Shown one piece after another: positions 26,879-34,013 of a DNA stretch of 34,013 nt (the first letter of the stretch is position 1; each line of letters begins with the position of its first letter). The DNA comes from Candidatus Omnitrophota bacterium (GTDB lineage Bacteria; Omnitrophota; Gorgyraeia; 2-02-FULL-51-18). The translations under genes and the position numbers were made by a program. The stretch is from contig JAHFFN010000015.1 of the NCBI GenBank assembly GCA_023247915.1, forward strand, positions 1 to 34,013, in the 5' to 3' direction. The notes below the pieces were generated by a model. That model was not told the origin of the DNA and ran no database searches. It saw only the letters and a program-made list of their open reading frames with translations.

Positions 26879-27682
26879 TCACAGAATATTAGTGCGGGCG
26901 GAGTGAAAAAGGTATTGTTGGACGTATCCGGCTTGAAGACCCCATCGTTTTTGGCCAAAAACTTGGATTTTTTTCTCGGAAACCTTGCGATTTTTGAAAT
27001 AAAGCTTACGCATGACGCGCAAGATCCACACATCCACCGGGAACGCCTCATATTTTTGAAATCCATAGAGAAGCGCGCAGTCAGCTACCTTGGGGCCAAT
27101 CCCGGGAAAACAAATAATTTTCTCGATCGCCTCTGGGTAAGGCAATTGGCGGATATGCCCCAAACAAACCGGATTATTCGCCACAAAACGCGCCGTGGCA
27201 TGCAAAAAGGGTGCCCGGTAACCCAATCCCAATTCTCTCAAAACACGCTCATGACTGGCAGACACCTGAGAAGCGCTGGGAAAACCTTTAAAATGCCGGC
27301 AAAGATTTTGCCAAATGCCTTGGATGCGTTTAACATTGTTATTCGAAGAAATAATAAAACAAGCCAGCGCTTCCCAAGAATCCTGACGAATCAAGCGAAG
27401 TCCTTTTAATTTTAATGCGGGTACAAGAATAGAATCGGCCTTGAAAATCCGGTAGAGCCCGTTCAAATCACGATCCAAGTCAAAATAATCGCGAAGATGC
27501 TGAGCCCTAAAAGCGGGCGTCTTGGCCGCCGCTTGGATATTTCCCTCTTTTTGGGATAGCCGAACAAAAACACCCCCAACCATCCCCTCATAAACCCCCT
27601 CGGAATCTTTCGAAAATCCGAACACTTGCCCGGAATCCATCGTCAAAGCAAGGTTAAAGTCATCGTGTCTAATTTTAAGCAT
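26879..27682 (-). CDS. ogg: 8-oxoguanine DNA glycosylase, OGG1 type
   Basis: 267 residues. The enzyme removes 8-oxoguanine opposite cytosine and nicks the strand by beta-elimination. The helix-hairpin-helix/GPD core is intact: CFPGIGPKVADCALLYGF with the Schiff-base Lys198, and FPVDVW with catalytic Asp217, equivalent to Lys249 and Asp268 of human OGG1. The upstream FIISSNNNVKRI (109-120) matches the DNA-contacting SSNNN block. Length fits bacterial OGG1-like proteins without the mitochondrial extension. It is divergent from the PuuD-like gene across 67 bp. OGG1-type enzymes are less widespread in bacteria than MutM. Confidence 0.92.
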   Translation of the reverse strand: MLKIRHDDFNLALTMDSGQVFGFSKDSEGVYEGMVGGVFVRLSQKEGNIQAAAKTPAFRAQHLRDYFDLDRDLNGLYRIFKADSILVPALKLKGLRLIRQDSWEALACFIISSNNNVKRIQGIWQNLCRHFKGFPSASQVSASHERVLRELGLGYRAPFLHATARFVANNPVCLGHIRQLPYPEAIEKIICFPGIGPKVADCALLYGFQKYEAFPVDVWILRVMRKLYFKNRKVSEKKIQVFGQKRWGLQAGYVQQYLFHSARTNIL

Positions 27683-27749
27683 AGGAATATGTTAACACGG
27701 GCTCTTAAAAGTGTTAAAATTACTGTGGAATTATCACACAGGAGGAATC

Positions 27750-28376
27750 ATGGCTCTTACGGATCTTTATACAAATTTGCAGTTTTTGCTTCGCTGGATG
27801 CACGTTTTTTTTGCGATTATTTGGATCGGCCATCTTTATTTTTTCAATTTTGTGAATGTCCCGCTTCAAGGCGCGATGGATGACGCGACCAAGAAGCTGG
27901 TCAACCCCAAGCTCATGCCACGCGCGTTGTGGTGGTTTCGTTGGGGCGCGATGGTTACCTTTATCACCGGTTGGCTCTTGTTCACCTTGATTTACATGTA
28001 CACACCCGGTATGGGATTTGGTCCCAGCGCTCTCTTTAGAGACGAAATGGGCATCACCAGCCGCGCGACTTGGATCCTTTTTGGAATGACATTGGCTTCC
28101 ATCATGTGGTTCAATGTTTGGTTCATCATCTGGCCTAATCAGAAAAAAATGCTGAAAGGTTTAGTTCCGGCGGATCAACTCCCGGCGGTTCGCAAAACAG
28201 CGTATCTAGCATCTCGCACAAATACGTATCTCTCTGCGCCTATGCTTTTCGCGATGTTAGGCCCCTCGCACTATGGCGCGGTTAATCCTATGACTCTCGT
28301 GGTGGCCGTTGTGATCGGTACTCTCGCGGTGTGGGTGGCTATCGCTCATGCAGGAAAAGTAGGTACAAGCGTTTAA
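27750..28376 (+). CDS. PuuD/urate-oxidase-N-like membrane protein
   Basis: 208 residues starting at the ATG at 27750, which has GGAGG 4 nt upstream; an in-frame ATG at 27711 lacks such a site. The first helix LLRWMHVFFAIIWIGHLYFFNF matches the His-containing first helix of the urate hydroxylase PuuD / Urate_ox_N family. About five membrane helices are visible, with conserved-looking WWFRWGAM and WFNVWFIIWPNQKK segments. PuuD proper carries a C-terminal cytochrome c domain (CxxCH), which is absent here, so urate oxidation is not assured. It is the only clear plus-strand gene and ends at a strong terminator. Confidence 0.75.
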   Translation: MALTDLYTNLQFLLRWMHVFFAIIWIGHLYFFNFVNVPLQGAMDDATKKLVNPKLMPRALWWFRWGAMVTFITGWLLFTLIYMYTPGMGFGPSALFRDEMGITSRATWILFGMTLASIMWFNVWFIIWPNQKKMLKGLVPADQLPAVRKTAYLASRTNTYLSAPMLFAMLGPSHYGAVNPMTLVVAVVIGTLAVWVAIAHAGKVGTSV

Positions 28377-28385
28377 ACAATAAAT

Positions 28386-28426
28386 AAAAATCCCCGGCTC
28401 CTTTCAAGGGAGCCGGGGATTTTTTA
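28386..28426. terminator. Strong bidirectional Rho-independent terminator
   Basis: A perfect 16-bp stem (AAAAATCCCCGGCTCC paired with GGAGCCGGGGATTTTT) with a 7-nt loop; T-runs follow on both strands. It lies between the convergent PuuD-like (+) and DnaJ-like (-) genes and serves both. Confidence 0.93.
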
Positions 28427-28434
28427 TGTCTACT

Positions 28435-29103
28435 CTATTCAACCTTAATTGTCAGGATTAAATCGCCGGGGTGCTGACAGGTCGGACAGTCTTTGCCCTG
28501 TCGAGATAATCTAAGTTTCTTTCCGCTGGTGATGCCGGCGGGAATCTTTACTGTAATTTTTTTTCCGTCCTGAGTGCCAAAACTGACTTCGCCGCCTTTT
28601 TGAGCGCGGGCTTTGGAGATTTTGAGTGTGGCGGTCACATCCGCGGAAACGGACTGCATCGCGCCGCCGTAATCTTCTTCCCCTCCTTGGGACATACCGC
28701 CGGAGAAAAGATCCGAAAAAACATCCTGAAATCCTGCCGCGTTTCCGCCTCCAAAGCGAAAAGTCCCGCCACGCGCTCCGCCGCCTTGAGCCCCACGAAA
28801 CGCGCGTAAGATTTCATCATAATCGAAGCCTTGCGCGCCCTGGAACCCACCGCCTCCTCCGCCACCATAACCTTGAGAGAACCCGGCCTTTTTATACGAA
28901 TCGTATTCACGGCGCTTTTTGGCGTCACTCAAAACATAATACGCCTCTGAGATCTCTTTAAATTTCTCTTCAGCGGCTTTGTTATTGGGATTAGCGTCCG
29001 GATGATATTTTTTAGCGAGAGTCCGGTAGATTTTTTTAAGCTCATCTTCGGTAGCGTTTTCACCCACGCCCAAAACTTTATAATAATCTTTTGCGGCGGC
29101 CAT
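28435..29103 (-). CDS. Truncated DnaJ-like co-chaperone (J domain, Gly-rich region, one C-terminal domain)
   Basis: 222 residues. The J domain is at about 4-70 with the essential HPD (KKYHPDAN), so it can in principle stimulate DnaK ATPase. A glycine-rich linker follows (GGGGGGG near 80, [10 protein letters not shown]). One C-terminal beta domain is present ([42 protein letters not shown]), and the protein ends at [11 protein letters not shown]. CbpA/DnaJ normally continue with a second beta domain and dimerisation segment; both are missing, as is the four-repeat zinc finger. A single CPTC pair sits where the GxxG of other proteins lies. Its start lies 2 bp from the HD-GYP stop, so the two are coupled. 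Confidence 0.85.
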   Translation of the reverse strand: MAAAKDYYKVLGVGENATEDELKKIYRTLAKKYHPDANPNNKAAEEKFKEISEAYYVLSDAKKRREYDSYKKAGFSQGYGGGGGGGFQGAQGFDYDEILRAFRGAQGGGARGGTFRFGGGNAAGFQDVFSDLFSGGMSQGGEEDYGGAMQSVSADVTATLKISKARAQKGGEVSFGTQDGKKITVKIPAGITSGKKLRLSRQGKDCPTCQHPGDLILTIKVE

Positions 29104-29105
29104 GA

Positions 29106-29909
29106 TTAAAGCGAATTCGCTTCGGCATTGGATTCATCCAAAAATTCCTGGATTTTCAAATTGGCATTATAAATTTCATAAATACGCTTTTCATTTTTGG
29201 CGAAAAGCTCGACAAGCTTGGGATCCATATGCGTTCCTGAAAGTGTTTTAATGTAAGCGATCCCCTCTTCGTAAGGCCATTTGTCTTTGTAACAACGCTT
29301 GGTCGTGATCGCGTCAAAAACATCCACCAGCGCCACGATACGGCCGGCCAAAGGGATCTCTTCCCCTTTTTGACCGTTGGGGTAACCGGAGCCGTCAAAT
29401 TTTTCGTGATGAGTCAAAGCGATCTCAGACGCGACGGCTAAAAGCGGCGAGGAAGATCCCTGAAACATACGCGCGCCGATCACGGTGTGCGTTTTCATGA
29501 TCGTCCATTCCTGAGCGTCGAGTTTTCCTGGTTTTTGGAGAATGCGATCAGGGATGCCGATTTTTCCGATGTCATGCATCGGGCTGGCATAACGGATATT
29601 GGCGACTTCATCATCGGAGAGCTTGAGTGCCTCCGCCAGCGCCGTCGAGTAATCGCTGATACGCAGGATATGATTGCCGGTGTCGGAGTCCTTGTACTCC
29701 GCGGCAATGGCGAGTTTGTAAATCATCTCGACATGCGATTCGCGGAGCTGGCGATGCGCTTCTTCCAGATCTTCGTAAGCGCGCTGGAGTTTTAGGAGAT
29801 CAATGTCGCCAGGCTTGGCCTTGGTCGCGTGAGTCTCTCTCGAGCCTCGCCGGCGATCATCTTCTTTTTTTTCCCGTTCTTTTTGACTCTTGCGACCCGG
29901 GATATACAC
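29106..29909 (-). CDS. HD-GYP domain protein (putative cyclic-di-GMP phosphodiesterase)
   Basis: 267 residues. The HD-GYP domain occupies about 60-250: [11 protein letters not shown] with His112-Asp113, TLMKxH-like TIMKTH (to His141), [13 protein letters not shown] with His167-His168 and the GYP at 175-177, and [10 protein letters not shown]. Members hydrolyse c-di-GMP to pGpG or GMP with a metal centre. No receiver domain precedes it, only a very basic 35-residue head ([15 protein letters not shown]) and a coiled-coil-like helix ([17 protein letters not shown]). I take the GTG at 29909, 6 nt after the aldolase stop, as start; no Shine-Dalgarno is evident. Confidence 0.88.
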   Translation of the reverse strand: MYIPGRKSQKEREKKEDDRRRGSRETHATKAKPGDIDLLKLQRAYEDLEEAHRQLRESHVEMIYKLAIAAEYKDSDTGNHILRISDYSTALAEALKLSDDEVANIRYASPMHDIGKIGIPDRILQKPGKLDAQEWTIMKTHTVIGARMFQGSSSPLLAVASEIALTHHEKFDGSGYPNGQKGEEIPLAGRIVALVDVFDAITTKRCYKDKWPYEEGIAYIKTLSGTHMDPKLVELFAKNEKRIYEIYNANLKIQEFLDESNAEANSL

Positions 29910-29915
29910 AGAAGC

Positions 29916-30959
29916 TTATTTCAGCGCTTTAGCCCGTACTTGGACTTTGTCGCGACCGCCGTAGCGGGAATGCCAGGGCTTGGCGCCCTTTTCAAGCACC
30001 GCGTTCAAAGCTTGAATATTTTTCACGCCGCGATCCAGCATCCAAGCTTCCATCGCTTTGGCGCCTTCTTTGGCGTAAACAGGAATGCCATCTTTCCAAG
30101 TCGCGCGACCGCAAAGAACGCCCGCAAAATCAACTCCGGCTTCAATCGCAAGCTCAAGATTTTCACGGAAAATCTCGTCGCTCACGCCGGCGGAAAGATA
30201 AATAAACGGTTTGTTGGTGCATTTGTCCTGACGACGGAAAATCGCCTTGGCCTGTTCCCAATCATAGGCCGCGTCTTTGCCGTTAAAAGCTTTGGAACCC
30301 TTCAGGTATTTGACGTCGATGGGAATTTCAACCTTGAGCACATCCACCTTGTATTTATCCTTGGAAAATTCTTCCATGCTCTTGATCACGATTTCCGGCT
30401 TGAGCTTGGCGTATTCCAAAGAATCGGTTGTGTTGCTCTTGGGATCATAGCCGACAAATTCCAAGAAAAACGCGATATCCTCTTCTTCGCATTCTTTGCC
30501 AATGCGTTCCATGATTTCTTGTTTTTTGGCATTCACCTTGGGCTCATCAAAAGGCGTGTAATACAAAAGCACTTTCACGCAGTCGGCGCCTTCTTGGCGG
30601 AGACGCTTGGCGGAATAACCGTCCAAGAAATCTGGGATACGTCCTTCCATCGTCGCGTCATAACCGGTTTTTTCATAGGCCAGCAAAAGTCCCGCGTTTT
30701 TGGAGCGCGCTTTGGAGGCCGGTAAACCAAATTCAGGATCCAGCAAAATCGCGCTGGAATAAGGCGTCAACACCTTAGTCACAATGATTTTGAATTCTTC
30801 CATCATCTGAGGAGTGACTTCTTTATCGCTCACGCCCCGGGCTTTGGCGATGGATTTCTGAAGTGAGCCACGCTGATCCATGGCGGCGGCGGTAATCACG
30901 CCTTTTTTATTGGAAACATTCTCTAAACTTTTTAATTTGCCTTCAGAAATAGTGACCAC
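29916..30959 (-). CDS. LacD-type (tagatose-1,6-bisphosphate-like) aldolase
   Basis: 347 residues from the GTG at 30959, chosen because AAGGAG lies 6 nt upstream; a TTG at 30998 would put that ribosome-binding site inside the gene. The protein matches the LacD/DeoC-FbaB class I aldolase family: VITAAAMDQRGSL at the start, SAILLDPEFGLP, ADCVKVLLYYTP, FFLEFVGYDP, VDVLKVEIPID (probable Schiff-base Lys) and FIYLSAGVSDEIF. These enzymes cleave tagatose or fructose 1,6-bisphosphate into two trioses. It may act as a glycolytic aldolase here. It heads a compact cluster with HD-GYP and DnaJ-like genes. Confidence 0.85.
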   Translation of the reverse strand: MVTISEGKLKSLENVSNKKGVITAAAMDQRGSLQKSIAKARGVSDKEVTPQMMEEFKIIVTKVLTPYSSAILLDPEFGLPASKARSKNAGLLLAYEKTGYDATMEGRIPDFLDGYSAKRLRQEGADCVKVLLYYTPFDEPKVNAKKQEIMERIGKECEEEDIAFFLEFVGYDPKSNTTDSLEYAKLKPEIVIKSMEEFSKDKYKVDVLKVEIPIDVKYLKGSKAFNGKDAAYDWEQAKAIFRRQDKCTNKPFIYLSAGVSDEIFRENLELAIEAGVDFAGVLCGRATWKDGIPVYAKEGAKAMEAWMLDRGVKNIQALNAVLEKGAKPWHSRYGGRDKVQVRAKALK

Positions 30960-31050
30960 GTGTTGCTCCTTTATTGACGGTTTGACAATGCCAAACAAGA
31001 TAAAAACTCGGATTCATATTGTAGCTTAAGACGGGAAAACTTCAATAAAA

Positions 31051-32148
31051 TTAGACGCTAAAGCGGAAGTGCATGACATCGCCGTCTTGGACAATGTATT
31101 CCTTGCCCTCGAGGCGAAAACGCCCCTGTTCCTTGGCGCCCTGTTCCCCTTTGTACTTCAAAAAATCCTCATAAGCGATCACTTCGGCGCGGATATAGCC
31201 TTTTTCAAAATCCGAGTGAATCACTCCGGCAGCCTGAGGGCCGGTGGAATTTTTGGCAACAGTCCAGGCACGGTTTTCGGTCTCCCCGACCGTAAAATAA
31301 GTGATCAGGTTTAAGAGTTTGTACCCCTCGCGCACCAATTGGTCGAGACCGGACTCCTTGAGTCCCATCGCTTTCAAAAATTCTTCGCGCTCTTCAGGCT
31401 CCAACTTTGAAATATCCTCTTCAACCTTGCCACTAATGGTAATCATGGCAGCGCCTTCATCGGCGGCTCTTTGACGCACAGCCGCGACATGAGGCCCATC
31501 GGGTTTTCCCAAATCTTCTTCAGCGACATTGGCCGCGTACAGGATCGGTTTTTGCGTTAATAAATTCACGTCTTTCAAGAGCGCTTTTTCATCGGCAGTG
31601 ACACTGACTTGGCGAGCCGGCTTGCCTTCATTTAAAGTTTTTTCATAGCGTTCCAAAATGGAAAGCACTTGCGACGCTTTTTTATCCCCCGCCTTGGCCG
31701 CCTTTTCAAAACGTATCTTGTGTTTGGATAAAATTTCCATGTCTTTCAGAATAAGTTCCATTTGAATGACTTCAATGTCTCTTAAGGGATCAATGCTTCC
31801 GCTGACGTGAATGATGTCCGTCCCTTCAAAACAGCGCACCACCTCAATAATCGCGTCGACTTCGGCGATATGACTTAAAAATTGATTTCCGAGACCTTCT
31901 CCTTGGCTGGCGCCTTTGACAATGCCGGCGATATCGACAATTTCAATGGAAGTCGTGACAATTTTTTTGGCGGCGACGATTTCGGAGAGCGCGTTCAGGC
32001 GCTTGTCCGGGACGGAGACAATGCCGACATTGGGATCGATGGTCGCGAAAGGATAATTGGCCGCCAGCGCCGAACTGCGTGTGAGCGCGTTAAAAATCGT
32101 GGACTTGCCCACATTGGGAAGCCCGACAATACCACATTTAAATCCCAT
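31051..32148 (-). CDS. ychF: Redox-regulated ATPase YchF (OLA1 family)
   Basis: 365 residues. An Obg-related P-loop protein that binds ribosomes and prefers ATP to GTP. Walker A GLPNVGKST (9-17), switch region FATIDPNVGIV (34-44), Walker B DIAGIVKGASQGEGLGN, and NVAEEDL in place of the GTPase NKxD motif, the change that gives YchF its ATP preference. A central coiled-coil insertion and a C-terminal TGS domain (LNLITYFTVGETENRAW to VQDGDVMHFRF) follow. Length is typical. AAGGAA lies before the ATG. Confidence 0.96.
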   Translation of the reverse strand: MGFKCGIVGLPNVGKSTIFNALTRSSALAANYPFATIDPNVGIVSVPDKRLNALSEIVAAKKIVTTSIEIVDIAGIVKGASQGEGLGNQFLSHIAEVDAIIEVVRCFEGTDIIHVSGSIDPLRDIEVIQMELILKDMEILSKHKIRFEKAAKAGDKKASQVLSILERYEKTLNEGKPARQVSVTADEKALLKDVNLLTQKPILYAANVAEEDLGKPDGPHVAAVRQRAADEGAAMITISGKVEEDISKLEPEEREEFLKAMGLKESGLDQLVREGYKLLNLITYFTVGETENRAWTVAKNSTGPQAAGVIHSDFEKGYIRAEVIAYEDFLKYKGEQGAKEQGRFRLEGKEYIVQDGDVMHFRFSV

Positions 32149-32165
32149 TTAAATTCCTTAAATTG

Positions 32166-32234
32166 AATGACAAATGAAAAAATTCAAATGACAAATAAAG
32201 TTGAGTTGTCATTTGTGCTTTGACATTTGTCATT
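32166..32234. repeat. Nested inverted repeats built from CAAATGACA units
   Basis: Outer pair AATGACAAATG (32166-32176) / CATTTGTCATT (32224-32234) and inner pair CAAATGACAA (32185-32194) / TTGTCATTTG (32206-32215). They lie between the GH57 stop and YchF start and could fold into a long AT-rich hairpin. It may act as a weak attenuator, or be a dispersed repeat. Confidence 0.6.
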
Positions 32235-33742
32235 TATTTTAAACTCACTGGCCGTGCCGTCCGGACATGCCGTTCAAACACATCCGCGCCGCTACCCTCT
32301 TCAGGCGCATTGCTTTTGGCGTGGCTTAAAACTTTCAAAAAAGCCGCTTCCATTCCCGGAGGACTGTAAGGTTGCAAAAGCTCCATCGCGCGCAGTGCAT
32401 ATTTCATCATTTGCACCGGCTCCACCCCCGCGATGTCGTCAAAAAACCAAGCACAGCTGGTGTACATAAAAAGCGTGAAGCGCTGAGCCTCTAAAAGCCG
32501 CCAAAGCTTGTTTTGATCCTCGGTGTTTATAGTCTTTTTGCACTGTCTTGACAAGAAATTTTTTCGCACAGCCTCTGAGGGATCCAGAATCACCTCGATA
32601 TAATCGTTGCGGGCTTGCCAGGGATCCTTTAGAAAAGATTCTGTTTGAGTCTCAAAAACATGATCTGCGGTTTTTTTGACGGTATCAAAAGCCAGTCGCA
32701 ATGTCGCCCGCCATTTTTGATTCCAACCGGGCGCGTGATTGATACGACAGCCGCAATCCGCCCGCCAACGCTCAACACCATGCGAGCAACTCCAGGAGCT
32801 GTTTTCATGAAGAGCCACTTCCCAGCGCGAGACAGAATTTTCAAGAAAATCGGCGTAATTGGTAATAACGGCTAAATTTTCTTTTTCTATTTTTTTCACT
32901 CCGTAAGCGATAGCCATTTCGCCAAATCGATGATGATGCCCGAAACTCTCCCCGTCGGTGGCGGTTGAGACCAATTGCGACGATTCATTGCGCCCAAAAG
33001 CATTTAAAAGTTTTTGAGTCAGTTGGTCGCCGTTATTCAACAAACCCTGGAACGCGATAGCGCGTGAAATTGGGGCATCATAGAAAAAAATATGGAATTG
33101 TTTTCCGTGCCGAAGCAAGATCCGGTAAGGATGACGCGAATCGACATTTTCATTGCGCACCGGGTGCCAGCGCTGATTAAATCCCACGCGACGTACACTC
33201 AGCGCCTGATGCGGCGCCAATACCGTAAATAAAATCCCATTTTCCGCTAAAATAGAAAGTGTTTCTCGGTCTACCGCCGCTTCTGAAAGCCACATGCCCT
33301 CCGGCTTTCTTTTATAATGAAATTCAAAATCTTTAATTCCCCAAACCACTTGGGTGATTTTGTCGCGGCGATCACAAAGCGGCATAATCACGTGATTATA
33401 AATTTGAGCCATCGCGTTTCCGTGGCCATTGTGTTTGAGTGCGCTCTCACGGTCGGCGGCTAAAATCGCCTGATAGGTTTTAGGGTCTTTGCGGCGGAGC
33501 CAGGATAAAAGAGTGGGGCCGATGTCGAAGCTGATTTTAGAAAAATTATTGACGGACTCGGTGACTTGGCCGGAAGCGTCTAGAATCGAGGCTTTGGTGT
33601 TGGGCTCATAGCATTCCTTGGCAATGCGCTCATTCCAATCATGATACGGCTTGGCGGATTCCTCGACATCCACTTCCCCCGTCCAAGGATTCTCCCGCGG
33701 CGGCTGATAAAAATGCCCATGAATACAAATATACTTTTTCAT
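32234..33742 (-). CDS. Glycoside hydrolase family 57 protein
   Basis: 502 residues from the ATG at 33742, which has GGGAGC just upstream; a longer in-frame start at 33802 would add 20 residues with no homology. GH57 motif 1 is ICIHGHFYQPPRENPW (5-20), motif 3 GMWLSEAAVD with probable nucleophile Glu154, motif 4 STATDGESFGHHHRFGE with probable acid/base Asp263. The His-rich order fits the branch often fused to a DUF3536 C-terminal region. GH57 enzymes are alpha-amylases, branching enzymes or 4-alpha-glucanotransferases acting on glycogen-like glucans. Members of this branch I recall are near 800 residues, so this copy appears shortened after the CAWFFDDI segment. No signal peptide, so cytoplasmic. 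Confidence 0.85.
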   Translation of the reverse strand: MKKYICIHGHFYQPPRENPWTGEVDVEESAKPYHDWNERIAKECYEPNTKASILDASGQVTESVNNFSKISFDIGPTLLSWLRRKDPKTYQAILAADRESALKHNGHGNAMAQIYNHVIMPLCDRRDKITQVVWGIKDFEFHYKRKPEGMWLSEAAVDRETLSILAENGILFTVLAPHQALSVRRVGFNQRWHPVRNENVDSRHPYRILLRHGKQFHIFFYDAPISRAIAFQGLLNNGDQLTQKLLNAFGRNESSQLVSTATDGESFGHHHRFGEMAIAYGVKKIEKENLAVITNYADFLENSVSRWEVALHENSSWSCSHGVERWRADCGCRINHAPGWNQKWRATLRLAFDTVKKTADHVFETQTESFLKDPWQARNDYIEVILDPSEAVRKNFLSRQCKKTINTEDQNKLWRLLEAQRFTLFMYTSCAWFFDDIAGVEPVQMMKYALRAMELLQPYSPPGMEAAFLKVLSHAKSNAPEEGSGADVFERHVRTARPVSLK

Positions 33743-33792
33743 AAGCTCCCATTTTACCACACATAGGGGCGGCAGGATCTGGCTCGATGCAT

Positions 33793-34013
33793 CACTCCCC
33801 ACAAAACATTCCCCCCGACACTCGCTCTATAGGCTCTTTTGGAGCATGGATTTGACATAACTTTTGGGGATGCCCCTCGCCAAAAACCGAGTGATAGGTC
33901 TTTGTGGCCTATCACAACGGTTTTTGGCGGCTCCCCTTAAAAGTTATGTCAAATCCATAAGCGCTCCAAAAGAGCCTAATCGCTCGTTGTCGGGGGGAAT
34001 GTTTTGAGAAGTG
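33793..34013. repeat. Large imperfect palindrome (about 100-nt arms), possibly a MITE-like element
   Basis: The two arms pair over most of their length around a centre at about 33899-33907. Matching blocks include AAAACATTCCCCCCGACA, TAGGCTCTTTTGGAGC, ATGGATTTGACATAACTTTT, CGCCAAAAACCG and GTGATAGG, with their complements in reverse order. A few mismatches and 2-4-nt insertions interrupt the pairing. It reaches the window edge, so the right border may lie outside. There is no ORF inside. The rest of the 271-bp gap upstream of the GH57 gene holds nothing else I can name. Confidence 0.85.

Noticed and set aside
28051-28066. Sequence ACCAGCCGCGCG in the PuuD-like gene, resembling the reverse complement of the motif DNA
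   Set aside because: It is read in another frame and strand as TSRA; no GARLA peptide is made.
29470-29481. GARM in the HD-GYP protein as a GARLA-like motif
   Set aside because: It belongs to the normal HD-GYP sequence (H-x-x-I-G-A-x-x-x) and the protein is not modular.
29829-30725. 298-residue plus-strand reading frame
   Set aside because: It lies opposite the aldolase and HD-GYP genes, which have clear family motifs; the plus-strand translation has none. It is a shadow frame.
33743-33802. Upstream in-frame start for the GH57 gene adding 20 residues
   Set aside because: The downstream ATG at 33742 has a GGGAGC site and begins directly with the conserved GH57 first strand; the extension overlaps the palindrome region and shows no homology.

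Overview
This looks like a bacterial chromosome segment of moderate GC content, with nearly all genes on the minus strand. It carries housekeeping genes plus one extraordinary 21-kb reading frame. The lineage cannot be proved from the window. The giant exported-type protein and the mix of genes (mitochondrial-type aconitase, deoxyhypusine-synthase-like protein, OGG1-type glycosylase, GH57 enzyme) would fit Omnitrophota or a related deep-branching phylum; that is inference.

Layout in transcription order of the minus strand (right to left). At the right edge (33793-34013) lies a near-palindrome of about 220 bp with arms of about 100 nt. Then come a GH57-family glycoside hydrolase (33742-32234), a nested repeat region, and the GTPase-fold ATPase YchF (32148-31051). 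A tightly packed cluster follows: LacD-type aldolase, HD-GYP phosphodiesterase and a truncated DnaJ-like protein (30959-28435). It ends at a strong bidirectional terminator (28386-28426) shared with a convergent plus-strand gene for a PuuD-like membrane protein (27750-28376). An OGG1-type 8-oxoguanine glycosylase (27682-26879) is divergent from that gene.

The centre (26657-5589) is one uninterrupted 7,022-codon reading frame with its own sigma70-like promoter and an N-terminal signal peptide. Twenty-five in-frame copies of a five-residue motif, consensus G-A-R-L-A, cut it into 26 modules of 27 to 578 residues. The modules look like unrelated whole proteins. They include Tiki/ChaN-like domains, a multi-HTH DNA-binding module, Tat-signal-like exported modules, a phosphoribosyltransferase-like module, polytopic membrane modules, two SAM-methyltransferase-like modules, and receiver-like and histidine-kinase-tail fragments. 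Signal peptides or membrane anchors often follow the motif directly with no usable start codon. Every motif copy has a different DNA sequence, and the set uses all six Arg and all six Leu codons, so the peptide is what is conserved. The simplest hypothesis is a bacterial polyprotein, or an operon fused into one frame, with GARLA as processing site or junction mark. This is the main discovery candidate.

The left part (5504-102) returns to ordinary genes: aconitase with a coupled small membrane protein, then a translationally coupled set of deoxyhypusine-synthase-like protein, RluA-type pseudouridine synthase and LOG-family nucleotide phosphoribohydrolase. I found no tRNA, rRNA, CRISPR array, transposase or integrase. 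Several small palindromic repeats are present, one of them inserted in frame inside the giant gene.
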